From the NCBI GenBank assembly GCA_017311185.1, contig JAESUZ010004921.1, positions 372,001-436,000 of the forward strand: a DNA stretch of 64,000 nucleotides. Reading direction: 5' to 3'. Position 1 is the first letter of the stretch. Every line of letters starts with the position of its first letter. The translations under genes were made by a program, and so were the position numbers. The notes beneath the pieces are model-generated. The model did not search any database. It was given only the letters and a program-made list of their open reading frames with translations, and was not told the origin of the DNA. The DNA is from Proteles cristata cristata (Eukaryota > Chordata > Mammalia > Carnivora > Hyaenidae). Of this stretch, positions 22,004-33,702 are shown in pieces.

Positions 22004-23045
22004 ATAAAAAATGGTACATTATAAAGTCCCACTGGAGTTCATTCAACCAAAGATTGGAAGATGGTATTGATCCTGCAACTCCACGTTATTCCACCCAAAA
22101 AGTGAGAGAATTAGTATGTTTAACATAACTAGGTCCTTTCAGTCATTAATGAGGACTTCTCTCATGGAATGTTAATTCCTTATTATTTTGACCTGCCACA
22201 CGTATGTAGAAACAACCCTCAAGGCCACACCAGTCCACAAAGAGATGCAGGTGTTATCAGATAGAGGTTGGGCCAATGTACAAAGAAATGGTAATGACTA
22301 AGAGGATATGAACGGAGCACCAACACTATCTACAATACCGTATCCCACATCAATAGCCAGCTGTGGGTGTCGCATTATATTATTTTCACTATTCAAGTGG
22401 AAGTGGCTCTTCTTCCAGTTCAAATTTGAAAAATCCTAAGCAGAGGTCTTTTAGGGCTGGCAATCATTACTTCTGGAATAAATAGTCATGACTAGGAAGA
22501 TGAGTTCTTGAGAAAAGGAAGACAACTCTAAGTCAGGCTACATGATGTAACCTTGGGGGACGTAATTTGCAACTAAAGGCAGACAATATTCCCAAGAAGA
22601 CAACTAGTTTGCTTTTGCCTATTTTGTTTAGAAACAACACAAAAAGGAGGTCATTAGAGTTAATGGGACACAAAATTCAGGTATATTAGTCTCTATGGGT
22701 GACTCACAATTCAGTGTCGTTTATCTGGCCTTATACTAGATTAAATCAGCATCTGAGTACATGTAAAATGGGCTGCAGATTCTATAGGGAAGAGTTAGAG
22801 AACTAGGTATGGTACGAGAGAAACTGCAGTACAATCAGAATTTGACCCAGGAATCCAGCTCTAGTGAAAGAGGCCAAGGTGGCTTACACTAAAAGGCAAC
22901 TAACCACACATGCTTGTTCTCAGTAGACCCACCATGCTCTTATTACATAGCGGAATAAGGCGAAAATTGATAGCTCCAAGCCCTACCACTGGCAGTGAGA
23001 GGGCTAACCATGTTGTTTCCAAGGTTCCGATTTAAGTCTTTGATG
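22004..23045. other. Unclassified noncoding DNA
   Basis: About 1 kb with somewhat higher complexity and GC than its surroundings, and no SINE, L1 or MIR signature. It could be unique or an old, unrecognised LTR-element interior. No reading frame of note. Confidence 0.4.
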
Positions 23046-23061
23046 AGACTGAGCTCATAAT

Positions 23062-23283
23062 ATTTTTTTTTTTAGTTTTTAATGTTTATTTATTCTTGGG
23101 AGACAGAGCAAGACAGAGTGTGAGCACAGGAGGGGCACAGAGAGACACACACAGAATCCGAAGCAGGCTCCAGGCTCTGAGCTGTCAGCACGGGGCCCGA
23201 TGCGGGGCTAGAACCACAAACTGTGAGATCATGACCTGAGCCATAGTTGAATACTTCACCAACTGAGCCACTCAGGTTCCCCA
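23062..23283 (-). mobile_element. Felid tRNA-Lys SINE
   Basis: Minus orientation, full length, from a T-rich start to 'gagccactcaggttcccc'. A 16-bp duplication with two differences (agactgagctcataat at 23046-23061; agactgaggtcgtaat at 23284-23299) flanks it. Confidence 0.92.
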
Positions 23284-23299
23284 AGACTGAGGTCGTAAT

Positions 23300-24275
23300 T
23301 TGGAGGCCTCAGTGTTTCTAGCTATGCGGAGTCAGAAATAGGAAGCAATAAGACCTGTGATAATGAGTCTAAAGAGTCATCATTCCAGTATGCCTTTAAT
23401 AGAAATAGAATTTTAATAAGTTCAAGTTCAAAACTGTGTGACTTTAAGTAGTGCTCATTTTTAAATAGGGTGCCAAGTATTACAGAATCTGAGGAGACAG
23501 TTGTAGGGAACACAACAAACCTTATCTAGTTTTAATTATTTCTGACAAAAGGAGAAAAATGAGAACTGAGTCAGTTTTCACTTATCCCATTGTAACAGCA
23601 TGTGAGCAGTCTATGTAAAGGCGATTGTTATAGGGTTTTTATTTTTTCACAGAAATATTAAGATCTGCTACCTTTATGCTTTATTTTCATGCTTCTAGAG
23701 TTTGCTATAGAACTTTAATGTCCATGCTTTGGTTTCACAAGATTAAATATTAAACAATATCACTAACTAGATATGGTACATTTACTTTCCAAGTAATTGG
23801 ATTGTGGATGAACCTGCTGCTACTGTTCATTAGCCTGTAACTTCATAAGACTTTAACTCTATTCTCCTTTTACAGCACTGCAATTTGGAAACTTTCCATA
23901 GAGCTGAAAGGAGCTGAAAATGGTTGGATATGGCCTTACATTACCTTTGGGATGCAGAATCATGCTCATCAACAAAGGTGTCATGCCATTAGTGCTGAAC
24001 TACAATACACAGCCTGCCAAATCATTCATAATTTCCTACCTAAACATAGATGTCACCAATAGTAATTTAACAGTAGCTTTACTTCCTTTTAAAATTAGCT
24101 TTAACGTGACAGAAGATGTGAAAAATTGATGAAAATGAAAAAATCAGGTCTAATCCTCTACTCAGAGAGGATACTACTAATATATCCTTGTATGTACGTG
24201 TAATTTGAGGTGCATGTTATAATTTTATAAATGTAAAATCTATTCTATTTTTCTGTCGACATTATGAGCATTTTC
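23300..24275. other. Unique noncoding DNA
   Basis: No gene or repeat recognised. The 69-codon frame at 23920-24129 has no known relative. Confidence 0.45.
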
Positions 24276-24279
24276 TGCA

Positions 24280-24640
24280 TCTTTAAAATTCTTCATAAGT
24301 ATATTTTACAATAGCTGCCTACTCTTTATTCTTATGGCTGCACCATGATATAGTTAATCATTTATTGCTTGAATTTGGATTGCTTCCAGATGTATGCTGC
24401 CATAAATAATGCCATGATAAAAATCTCTGTACATAAATCTTTGTCCTCATTTCTGATAATTTCTTTAGAAGAGATTCCCAGAAATGGAATTGCTGGGTCA
24501 AAGAGAATGAATATGTTTAAAGTTTTTGATATCCTTCCAAACTTGCTTTCCTAAAAGGCTTTATAAACATATTTGTATACCTATCATGACTTTATGGCAA
24601 TGCCTCTTTCACTACACCCTACCAGATTTGTATGTTAAAA
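24280..24640 (-). mobile_element. Ancient L1 fragment, end of ORF2
   Basis: Minus orientation. 'ttggattgcttccagatgta', 'gccataaataatgccatgat' and 'ggaattgctgggtcaaagag' are complements of the L1 ORF2 3' region. Diverged and short. Confidence 0.7.
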
Positions 24641-25142
24641 AGTGTTTTAATTAATTGCCCAATACTAGTCTAAAATTTGAATAAGTTACAACACTATCAC
24701 TAGATGAAATAATATGCATTTCATTAAAGTTAAAATTATGCATATTATGTTGCAACATTAAATTTATTGATGATATGCTATTAAGTAAAACACATGATAT
24801 AAAATGGAATATACTCCATCATTGCAAATATGCAAATATATATACATATGGAAATTATTGGACACGATGATGACCAATTAGAATAAAACCTAATAATAAG
24901 AGAGTACCTTAATAACTGACAGCTGATGCTGTAGTTAATAAACAAACAGTGCTTAAAATTCATCATTTCTTTCCAATTTTTATAATTACATGAATGAAGT
25001 CTTAAAGCTTGAAATCTTTATACAAATATTTTATAATCATACAGGATGTCAGCAGGGTCCTGAAATTCAAACCCAAGTTGCTCTCTTCAAATCCAAACTC
25101 ATAATAGGATAGTAAGTTTATATATGATCCCTGAAACATTTT
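24641..25142. other. Unique noncoding DNA
   Basis: AT-rich, no gene. 25040-25120 (ggatgtcagcagggtcctga, attcaaacccaagttgctct) may be a minus-strand MIR head, too short to be sure. Confidence 0.4.
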
Positions 25143-25156
25143 TCTATATCCTAAGC

Positions 25157-25316
25157 TTTTTTAAAACATTTTTGTTCATTTTTGAGACACAGAGAGAGAC
25201 AGAGCACTAACAGGGGAGGGGTAGAGAGAGGGAGACACAGAATCTGAAACAGCCTCCAGGCTCTGAACTGTCAGCAGAAGCCAGATGCTTAACCGACTGA
25301 GCCACCCAGGCACCCC
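25157..25316 (-). mobile_element. Felid SINE with internal deletion
   Basis: Minus orientation. Tail and body complement run to 'ctctgaactgtcagcagaag', then jump directly to 'ccagatgcttaaccgactga', so about 60 bp covering the B-box half of the tRNA head is missing. The head end is intact (gagccacccaggcacccc). A 14-bp duplication with two mismatches (tctatatcctaagc / tctacatcctaaac) shows it inserted as one unit. Confidence 0.9.
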
Positions 25317-25484
25317 TCTACATCCTAAACTTTGTAAAATGCAGCTGCCTATCCTTTAAAGTAGAATGATTTAAAATATTCTATTTAAGAGAAACCACAA
25401 TGAGTAAGTTCTTATGATTTCTTAGAAAGAAGTTAACCATTAAGAACCAAATAAAAAAGGGACTTTATAAGACAATAGGAAAAC

Positions 25485-25920
25485 ATGAAAAGCAGAAAAA
25501 GACAAATACCATAAGATTTCACTTATATGTGGCATAAAAAAAAAGAGAAAGAAATGAACAAACAAAACAAAACTACAGATATAAAGAACATAACAGTGAT
25601 TGCTAGAGGGGAAGGGGTTTGGGAGCTGGAGAAAACAGATGGAGGGGGTCGAGAGGTACAAATTTCCTCTTGAGGTATAAAATAAATAAGTCATGGGGAT
25701 ATATACACAGCATAGTGACTACGGCCCATAATATTGTAGTGCATACTTGAAAGTTGCCAGGAAAATAAATCCTAAAATTTCTTATCACAAGAAAAAATTC
25801 TAAATTTGTATGATGACAGTTGATAATTAGATTTCCTGTGATGATCACTTTACCATATATACAAATACTGAATTACCACGTGAAACTAATCTAATGTTAT
25901 ATGATACCTCAATTAAGTCA
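25485..25920 (+). mobile_element. L1 3' end fragment
   Basis: Plus orientation. 'aagatttcacttatatgtgg', 'gtgattgctagaggggaagg', 'ccataatattgtagtgcata' and 'gatgacagttgataattaga' follow the end of ORF2 and 3' UTR of a mid-aged L1. Not coding. Confidence 0.75.
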
Positions 25921-26101
25921 ATGGAAAAATAATATTAGATCCAACCATTAATCACTGAAATGCAAGTAAAACAATAAAGTAATATTCATTTAATCCAATC
26001 CAAGGATGAATAACCACTGACTGATACCCAGAGTTCACTATTTACATTTTATTAAGATTCTTATGTGAGTAACTATTTTATTTTAATATAATAAATGCTC
26101 A

Positions 26102-26310
26102 GGATACCTGGGTACTTACTTGGTTAAGCGTCTGACTTCAGCTCAGGTCATAATCTCATGGTTTGTGGATTCAAGCCCCACACTGGGCTATGCACTGTCT
26201 GCACAGAGCCTGTTTGGGATTTTTTCTCTCCCTCTCTCTCTGCCAGTCTCTGGCTTACCCTCTCACTCTCTCTTTATTTCAAAACATAAATAAATAAACT
26301 TTAAAAAATA
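26102..26310 (+). mobile_element. Carnivore SINE, older type
   Basis: Plus orientation. Head 'tggttaagcgtctgacttca' and body 'ttcaagccccacactgggct' are followed by the shorter 'cacagagcctgtttgggatt' type seen in older copies, and an A-rich tail. A 15-bp duplication with one mismatch (tataataaatgctca at 26087-26101; tataacaaatgctca at 26311-26325). Confidence 0.92.
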
Positions 26311-26469
26311 TATAACAAATGCTCAATATCTTTTTTGTTTCCACAGATAAAGATATGCATTGCAGTAAAGGGCTGACTTCTCATATAATTCATGTATTTT
26401 TCATAAACATTCAGTGAATCTAATATTTTAATTGAAATGATAAAATAGACGCTTGAACCCTTTCTATAA

Positions 26470-27240
26470 ATATTTATTGATTACTTATCAAGTGCTACAG
26501 GTTACTTACTAAGTGCTACTTATCAAGTGCTACAGGTTACTGTTGGAGCTATGAATATGTGACTATATTATAAGAAACAAAAATACTTGCCGTCAGCTAT
26601 CTTATATTTTATAATGGAATGCAAATAATAAGCAAGATAAATCATTAAAATATATATTGTTACACTGATAAATATATAGATAAATCCCTATGAAAAAAAG
26701 GGAAACATGAACGTTGGGGAAGAGTTATTGACATTTTAGATAGGATGGCCAGAGGACGCATCAGTAAGAAAGTGACTCTTGAGAACCAACTTCAAAGAAG
26801 TAAGAGTGCACCGTGAGTCAATTTGTGAAAAAAGCATTGCAGGGAGAGGATGCGATACTTGCAAAGACCCTGTAGTAATGGAGGATTGAGTGATTTGCTC
26901 AGAAGAGTAGCCTTTCTACAACAACAATCTAATCAAGGGAGGACAACGGGAGATCAGAGCAGTAACGGGCCACATAGAAATTATAATCACAGTGACCATG
27001 CACCCCAGTTTATGCCTGCTGTTCTAGTGTATTATTCATAACATAGTTTTCACTCTCAAAAGTGTTCCAGTTTGAATAATAAGTCACCATAGTTGTAGGA
27101 AGGAGCTTGAGTTTTCCCCTAGTAGGATCTGTCATTGGATGGTTTGAATAGGTAAAGGATATGATCTGTCTTATGCTTCATCTGAATAACAGATAGCTTC
27201 ATTGAAAGTAGAATGAATGGGGGCAAGACCAGAGGTGAAT
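26470..27240 (+). repeat. Old mammalian interspersed repeat, family not named
   Basis: Ordered phrases 'acttatcaagtgctacagg', 'tattttataatggaatgcaa', 'taagcaagataaatcatt', 'ttttagataggatggccaga', 'gaccctgtagtaatg', 'aggatatgatctgtcttatg' match a widespread old mammalian repeat as I remember it, running over 750 bp. It accounts for the 63-codon frame at 26850-27041. The first 70 bp carry a local 24-bp duplication (26482-26505 and 26517-26540). Confidence 0.5.
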
Positions 27241-27299
27241 AAATCCATTATTTAAATCTATACAAATTTAATCATGTCTTTTGAAGCAAACAAAAACAA

Positions 27300-27690
27300 A
27301 AACAAAATAAAACCTGCCTGGGTCAGGATGATATGCGATGTTTAGTTGTCATGCATCTTTAGTCCTTTTAATTTTAGACAATTTGTCCCTCTTTTTTGGT
27401 TTTCATGTCCTTGCTATTTTTTAAGAGTACAAGGCAATTATTTTGTAGAATATATGTCAGTCTGAATGTCTAATATTCCTTCTTGTTTTTAACTGATATT
27501 TTGTTATTCTCAGTACTTCATGTCAGAATATCATGATAACAATTTGTCTTATTACTGATGATCTTAACTTTGATCACTTGCTTAGGACAGTATTTACCTA
27601 GTTTCTACAACTGGAAAGTTACTTTTCCTTTTGTCATTAATAAATACCTTCTTACTCCAAAAGCTTAACAACCATTAGTTAGTTTTGCCT
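27300..27690 (-). repeat. Ancient LINE-like fragment (tentative)
   Basis: 'aacttgatcacttgcttagg'-type text (27570-27600), 'ctacaactggaaagttactt' and 'ttgtcattaataaatacctt' resemble the minus-strand 5' part of old LINEs. Low certainty. Confidence 0.35.
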
Positions 27691-27879
27691 GAATTAATTA
27701 TTACCATTATATTTTTGTAAATGAAGTTTTTCTAATTGTATCAATCTTTTTACATCTATTAGAGACTAATCCATCTTAAGAAAGTGTTTTTTTTTATTCC
27801 TCTACATTTTTAAACTTGTCCACTTCACTATGAACTCATAGATCTACATTTTAATCAAAAACTTATAAAAGCTAATAAT

Positions 27880-28062
27880 CATTTTTTTACATTACATTAG
27901 TTTCAGGTGTACAACCTATTGATTTATTATTTGTATGTATTAAAAATGATCACAGCAAGTCTAGTTAACATCCATCATCACAGATAGTTACAAATGTTTT
28001 TTTTCCCCTTGTAATGAACACTTTCAAGATCTACTATCTTAGCAGCATGATTTTTTTAATGC
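27880..28062 (-). mobile_element. L1 3' UTR fragment
   Basis: Minus orientation. 'attagtttcaggtgtacaac', 'tgatcacagcaagtctagtt' and 'cttagcagca' are the complement of a mid-aged L1 3' end. Confidence 0.75.
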
Positions 28063-28183
28063 TCAAATTGTTTCAGATTTGGCAGTGGAAGGTCCTTCAA
28101 AGGTCTTTCTTTGACACTTCTTTGCAATTTGACAATACAAGATGTTACATGTTTTATCATGTCCTTACTCAGGCCAGGACCCT

Positions 28184-28185
<2 letters not shown>

Positions 28186-28220
<35 letters not shown>
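28186..28220. repeat. (AC)17 microsatellite
   Basis: 35 bp of perfect AC repeats. It produces the Thr-His runs in two overlapping frames, which are not genes. Confidence 0.97.
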
Positions 28221-28223
<3 letters not shown>

Positions 28224-29012
28224 AACTGTCAACAGATATTGGAAGCTATGGGTTTATATGATCAAATTAGAGAGAAAAGAGTGGGGGACTAAACCTGGGG
28301 ACTAAAACATGATGCACATGGATAGATTGCTTTATATATACAGAGGCTGAAATAGCATCCCTCAGTTCAGGTGAACAGAGAAAAATTCAGACATTCATCT
28401 GAATGTTCAGGGTCTCTTTCTGCCAACTGTCTGGTTTTTGGAAGCACGCTTTGAAATTGTGCCAAGCAAAAAATGTTGCTTGCTTCATTCATCACTGGTT
28501 CTATGCCAAAGAAGACACATTTGAATTTCAGAATCATAATCGATAGTTGTGTTTTATGTGTTTTACTTATTTGAGAAAGAAGATTCATCCCTTTCTGCTC
28601 TGTGTTAAGTCCACTCTCTCTGTTCTACCAACTCTTGCCTTTATGTGATTCTCAGAACTCTGGAGGCCCAGCTTTAACGTGCAGTTTCCTGTTTTACATA
28701 AGTCACTTTGGAAATGATGCTACTTATGAGTGGGGAAGGAAACATTACTGGCATATTATTTTTGAGGGAAAAGTTAATAATCATTAATATTGCTACTCAT
28801 TATTGACAAAAAGTATTTTTATGAGTTTGCTGAACAATAATAACTATTTTAGGATCTAGAGCTAGGAACAATATCTTATTGTCTAATGACAACAGAAAGA
28901 AAAACGAACATAGTGTAAACTGCACCAATAACAGTAGATCATTGTAAGGAAATGGAGGGCATACCTCCCACACTGTATCAAAGCATCAGGATGGAAATTT
29001 TAAGAAGGAATG
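28221..29012. other. Unique noncoding DNA
   Basis: No recognised gene or repeat. Frames at 28367-28588 (-) and 28602-28787 (+) lack any family resemblance. Confidence 0.45.
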
Positions 29013-29021
29013 AGGGAACAA

Positions 29022-29302
29022 AGAATAAAGAAAGGAAGAAAAGAGAGAAGGGAAGGAAGGAGGAGGGAAGGAGGGAGGGAAGGAAGCAGCAAGGGAGTGA
29101 AGGAAAGAAGGAAGGACGGAAGGAAGGAACGACAGAAGGAAGGAAGGAAGGAAGGAAGGAAGGAAGGAAGGAAGGAAGGAAGGAAGGAAAGAAGGAAGGA
29201 AAGAAGGAAGGAAGAAAGAAAGAGGGAGGAAGAGAGGAAGAGGGAGGGAAGGGAAGGGAAAGGAGGAAGGAAGGGAGGAAGGAAGGAAGACAGGGAGGGA
29301 GG
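29022..29302. repeat. (GGAA)n-type purine tract, about 280 bp
   Basis: Imperfect GGAA/GAAA/GGGA tetramers with a purer core at 29132-29188. It generates plus-strand frames of 107 and 156 codons made of Lys, Glu, Gly and Arg. These are artefacts. It is the second such tract within 7.3 kb. Confidence 0.95.
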
Positions 29303-30530
29303 ACTTCCTCTTCCCTTAATGATCCCTATATAGACAAAACATTTTTTTCATTATATCACCTCTACCAATACTGTTTTTTTCTTTTAAGAACATTTTTTTC
29401 TCTTTTTCATTTCTCGCAATAAATCCACGGGAAGCCGTGTTGATCTGTGTAGTCTCCCATATAACATTATTATATGACAGAAATGGGGATAATGATAGTA
29501 AAATAGTGTACATGCTGAAGACTCAAACTAAGTTTATTTCTTATTATCTGCACTTTGAAAAATGGAATAAAAAGCACTTCATGTCTGGCTATCATCTCAA
29601 AACATGTTAGAGTTTAAATAAGCTGAACCTCAGTTACCTCTCAATTTTCCCTGACATTAAAAACATAATTACCTATGTTTAATCCATAAACTGCTGACTT
29701 ATTTATGACTAATTTATGTTAAAATTACTTTTGCTCTCCTTGACAAGCTTAAGGACCTTTTTTTTCAGTAAGTCACCTTAAGATTTTTATCAGAAGGTTA
29801 CAGTGCAAGTTCTAACTTAAAATGTATGCCTTTCAGGCATTCAATCAGGTTCAAAGTATTGAAAGAGTTGATATATTTTTGCCCTACACCACACAAATCT
29901 TCACAACATTTGAAATAATGTGTAATTACCAGTGGAGTTAAGCAGATTGAAATAACAAAGTGCTTAGATAAGAAATTAACATCAAAATAAATTCAGGCAG
30001 AAAATACGTTGCAATAAACAGAAAAAATATTTCCTTTTCTGCACTAGTAAAGACTGTTTTCCCTATGTTAGTCCTCGTAAAGTTTTAAACTAATTGTAAT
30101 TTTTCAGCCTATCAAATTCAAATTTCAATAACTAACACATATTTTTAAGTTTCCAGAAGCATCCTTCATTTGCAAGGTGATAGAGTTTAAGAAGTTGAAG
30201 TTTCTACTACCTGTAACTTGTTAAGAATACATTCCTCTGGAAAACAAATTTTTATATTAAGAAAGAAAATACTTCATACTTAGAGATAACAGTACTTGTT
30301 CAGGTTACATATATAACGATGGACTAAAAACAATTAGAACTGAGTAAAGCTTATTTTGACTTTAATAAAAACTGAGTTAATCTAAAGGCAGGCCCTACTC
30401 AAGACTGTTTTGTTCAATGCTCATACACCAAAACAGAGAGTGATCGATCACTTATCATAAATGGTAATATGAATTTCTGTTGATATTTAGAAGAGATTTT
30501 TGTATTGTGATAGAAGTCTGGTTAGATTGG
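29303..30530. other. Repeat-free noncoding DNA
   Basis: About 1.2 kb without a recognised repeat, unusual in this window. AT-rich with scattered TAATTA/ATTA motifs such as 'gtgtaattaccagtgg'. Noncoding by frame content. See the findings for its possible status as a conserved noncoding element. Confidence 0.45.
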
Positions 30531-30532
30531 AA

Positions 30533-30765
30533 CTGTGTGTGTGTGTGTGTGCGCGTGCATATGTATTTGTTTTTATATATTTACATATAGTCATATATTT
30601 TAATACATTTAAATAAATATATCTATATATTTAACATTTATATGCCTAATTAAATGTGCACCCATATATATGCATGTGTTTATATGTGTATATCATTTCC
30701 TATATATACATATTTTTTCATATAAATATATATGAATTTATATGAAATATTATAAGTGCATATAA
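30533..30765. repeat. (TG)n followed by AT-rich simple repeats
   Basis: A (TG)9 tract with a GCGC interruption (30534-30560), then about 200 bp of TATA/CATATA-type sequence. Confidence 0.85.
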
Positions 30766-30777
30766 AAACTATACAGG

Positions 30778-30983
30778 AGGGGTAGCTGGGTGGCTCAATC
30801 AATTGAGTGTCTGACTTTGGCTCAGGTCATGATCGCACGGCTCATGGGTTAGATAGAGACTTGCATTAGGCTCTGTGCTGATAGTTGAAGGTCTGTCTGC
30901 TCCTGTGTGTCTCCATCTGTCTCTGCCCCTCCCACACTCTCATTTTCTCTCTCTCTCAAAAATAAATAAACATTAAAAAAAAA
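30778..30983 (+). mobile_element. Felid SINE, diverged
   Basis: Plus orientation. 'ggtagctgggtggctcaatc', 'ctgactttggctcaggtcat' and 'aggctctgtgctgatagttg', CT-rich body and 'aaataaataaacatt' tail. The B box is lost (ggttagatag). The flanks share only a short 'ctataca'. Confidence 0.88.
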
Positions 30984-31845
30984 TCTATACAACAAACCTG
31001 TTTCTTCAACACGGAACCACATCTGACTTATACCTAAGCATATCAGCATCCTCTACTCTAGAGTCTCATGTAATAATGTGACATCCTTTAATGCACAGTT
31101 CTCACAAAGAGTAACTACATTGATCCTTCAATCTAAAAAAAACATGTTTTGGCACAACCAGAAAATTAGGAAAGAATGTACAAGACTGGTCAAAGGATAC
31201 AAGTGATACATTTTCTCCCCTCTCTTCTGAGTCCATTAATCAGTCTGTCATGACAATGCCTGTGATATTTATGTCTGCCTAGAAACAATAAAAGTTCACT
31301 TTTTCCTTTTCCAAAAAGTTGCTATGCTATGTTGACATTTTCACCCTGGAGGAAAGCCACATTGCACCGAACAGATGCTGCAAACTGGTTTATTCATGCT
31401 AATTCTGCATAAATACACTTACCTGTAGAGCTCAAAAATAGAATCACAGCAATGTATTTTGAGGCATATGTATGACCTCCCAAATAAGTTTAAATGCAAA
31501 TAGAATTGCAAATAAAGAAAGAGGTTCCATTTAATTTGTTGATAGTATTAAAAGCCTGTATCAACATTTCTTTTCTGATAATTTTAGCTTAGATGTACTT
31601 ACAAAAAGAAATTGAGCATCTTGGAGAATAGATAACTAGCTGTTTTTAGCCTTGAATATTAGAAACTGTGGATCTGACCCAAGTTGGATCCTCAAAAGAT
31701 CTTTATTGTATTCAAAGGTTGAAATTGTAAACCCTTAAATATACAGTCTTGTAAACAACATTTAATGAAGTGTTTGTTTTGTTTTGTTTTTTTTCCTAAG
31801 TTGAGTCTGACTGTTACCACTTTATTTGGGGTATTCACTGATATA
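30984..31845. other. Unique noncoding DNA
   Basis: No repeat recognised. 31230-31440 is repeat-free and includes an octamer-like atgctaat at 31398-31405; function is unknown. Confidence 0.4.
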
Positions 31846-31849
31846 TTTC

Positions 31850-32630
31850 AATTTAAATTTGCCTTATTACTATTAGTTTTCTCTTTATGCTGCCTGTTCT
31901 ATATTTCTTTCTCCTTTCTTCTTTGTAATTAACCAGTTGTTTAAATTTTACATTTACCCACCTATTAGCCTATTAAGTATACATTCTCTTTATATTCTCT
32001 AAGGGTCACTCTAGGTATTATGACATTCCTTTGTGATTTATTAAAATTTAATAAATGCAATTTTATCACTTACTTAATGGAAAGATCTTATAATATGTGA
32101 ACCACTTTCAATTCCCTTTGAGATAATATAATAATAGTCTTATATTTGATTGTGTATATATATCAATGTATAATAATATTTATAAGTACAAACATATTAT
32201 GGTTTGTTTTATACAGATAGTTTTTATTTGCCCATATAATTAGGATTTTCATAGCTCATCATTTCACCTTCCTTTTTGACCTGGGATCTAGGGTTAGTTT
32301 TCTCCTGCCTGAAATACACCTTTTAATAATTCCATTAGTACAGGTGTGCTAGTAACATTTTCTCAGATTTGATTATCTGAAAATGTCTTCACTTGTGAAA
32401 AGCATTTTAATCAGTTACAGAATTCAGTTACAGAATTCTAAGTCTACTAAAACTGACTTTCAAAATGCTGAGTTTGTTGTTGTTTGTTTGTTTTAGTCTT
32501 CTGCTTCCATTGTCTCTACTGAAAAATGAGTTGCCAGTTTTATTATTTCTCCCCTCAAGATAATATGGTAGGGTTTTTTGAGAAAGTTCTTCTTAGAAAA
32601 CTTTCTCTTTTGTTTGATTTTTACATTTAA
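31850..32630 (-). mobile_element. Ancient LINE fragment, ORF1/5' region type
   Basis: Minus orientation. 'tctgcttccattgtctctac', 'tgaaaaatgagttgccagtt', 'tcctgcctgaaatacacctt' and 'ttctcagatttgattatctg' resemble the complement of the ORF1/5' part of old L1/HAL1 elements. No frame survives. Confidence 0.5.
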
Positions 32631-32850
32631 AATTTTTTTAATGTTTATTTTTGAGAGAGACACACAGAGAGAGAAAGAGCAATTAAGCAGGGTAGGGAGA
32701 GGGAGAGAGGGAAACACAGAATCTGAAGCAGGTTCCAGGCTCTGAGCTTTCAGCACAAAGCCCTATGTGGGGCTTGAACTCACTAACCATGAGATCATGA
32801 TCACTGAGTCACAGTCAGATCCTTAACCAACTGAGCCATCCAGCAGCCCT
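32631..32850 (-). mobile_element. Felid tRNA-Lys SINE
   Basis: Minus orientation. The T-rich start, 'gagagacacacagagagaga', 'caggttccaggctctgagct' and the head complement 'caactgagccatccagcagc' are clear. A duplication of about 12 bp (atttttacattt) flanks it at 32617-32628 and 32852-32863. Short frames over it are SINE-derived. Confidence 0.9.
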
Positions 32851-32920
32851 AATTTTTACATTTTAGTTATCATGTACCAGTTGAGGTTTTCTTAGCACCT
32901 ACTCCACTTAAATTCCACAA

Positions 32921-32971
32921 TTTTTTTTTTTTAGAGAGAACATGAGCAGGGGAGAGGAGCAGATGAGAGAC

Positions 32972-33021
<50 letters not shown>

Positions 33022-33150
33022 AGGGAGAGACAGAGAATCTGAAGCAGGCTCCATGTTCAGCACAGAGCCCACTGCAGATCTCAATCCCATGACCCATCTG
33101 AGCCAAAATCAGGAGTCAGAAGCTTAACCAAATGAACCACCCAGGCAGCC
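32921..33150 (-). mobile_element. Felid SINE with (GA)n expansion
   Basis: Minus orientation, 70 bp right of another minus SINE. The body contains an expanded GA tract (about 32970-33014). The middle is shortened: 'gcaggctccatgttcagcac' lacks the usual 'ggctctgagctg' stretch. The head ends 'aaccacccaggcagcc'. The flanking ccacaatt (8 bp) at 32915-32922 and 33151-33158 is a weak duplication. Confidence 0.87.
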
Positions 33151-33159
33151 CCACAATTC

Positions 33160-33686
33160 ATTTTGTAGCTTTACTGAGTTATAAAACCGGCATACAACAA
33201 ACCGAACATACTTGAGTGCATAATTTCATGAGTTTTGACATATAGATATACCCATGTAGCAATCAAATAAAGGACATTTCTTTCTCCATCAAAGGTTTCC
33301 TAATTCCTTGGAAATTAACCACTCTCTCCACCTCAATCTCCAGGCAACCACTGATCTATTCTCTATCACTATTGATTAGTTTGCATTTTATAGAATTTCA
33401 TCAAATTCAACTATCTAAGGTTCTCTTTTGCCTGTTTCTTTTACTCAGCATAGTTATTTTGAGATTCACTCCTGTTTGTGTGTACATCAATAATTTGTCC
33501 CTTTTTGTTGCTGAGTAATATTCCATTGAATGGATATACTGAAATATATTCATTCCTCCCCCTGGTTATAGAGATTTGAGTTGTTTCCAGTTGAGGGATG
33601 TTACAATTAAAGGTCCTGTTAATATCTGTACATAGTTCTTCATGTGGATGTATGTGTTTAATACTCTTTCATTACTCTTGAGTAAT
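33160..33686 (-). mobile_element. Old L1, 3' part
   Basis: Minus orientation. 'tttactgagttataaaaccg', 'tttcatgagttttgacatat', 'gagtaatattccattgaatg' and 'gagttgtttccagttgaggg' are the complement of an old L1 3' UTR and ORF2 end. It continues across the SINE at 33703. Confidence 0.8.
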
Positions 33687-33702
33687 AGAATGCATCTATA
33701 TG

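Noticed and set aside
21691..22128. 145-codon frame and several Leu/Pro/Ser or Lys/Glu/Gly frames
   Set aside because: Produced by the (GGAA)n repeat in different frames and strands.
26850..27041. 63-codon frame
   Set aside because: Lies inside an old interspersed repeat.
28952..29422. 156-codon Lys/Glu/Gly-rich frame
   Set aside because: Produced by the second GGAA-type tract; no protein family.
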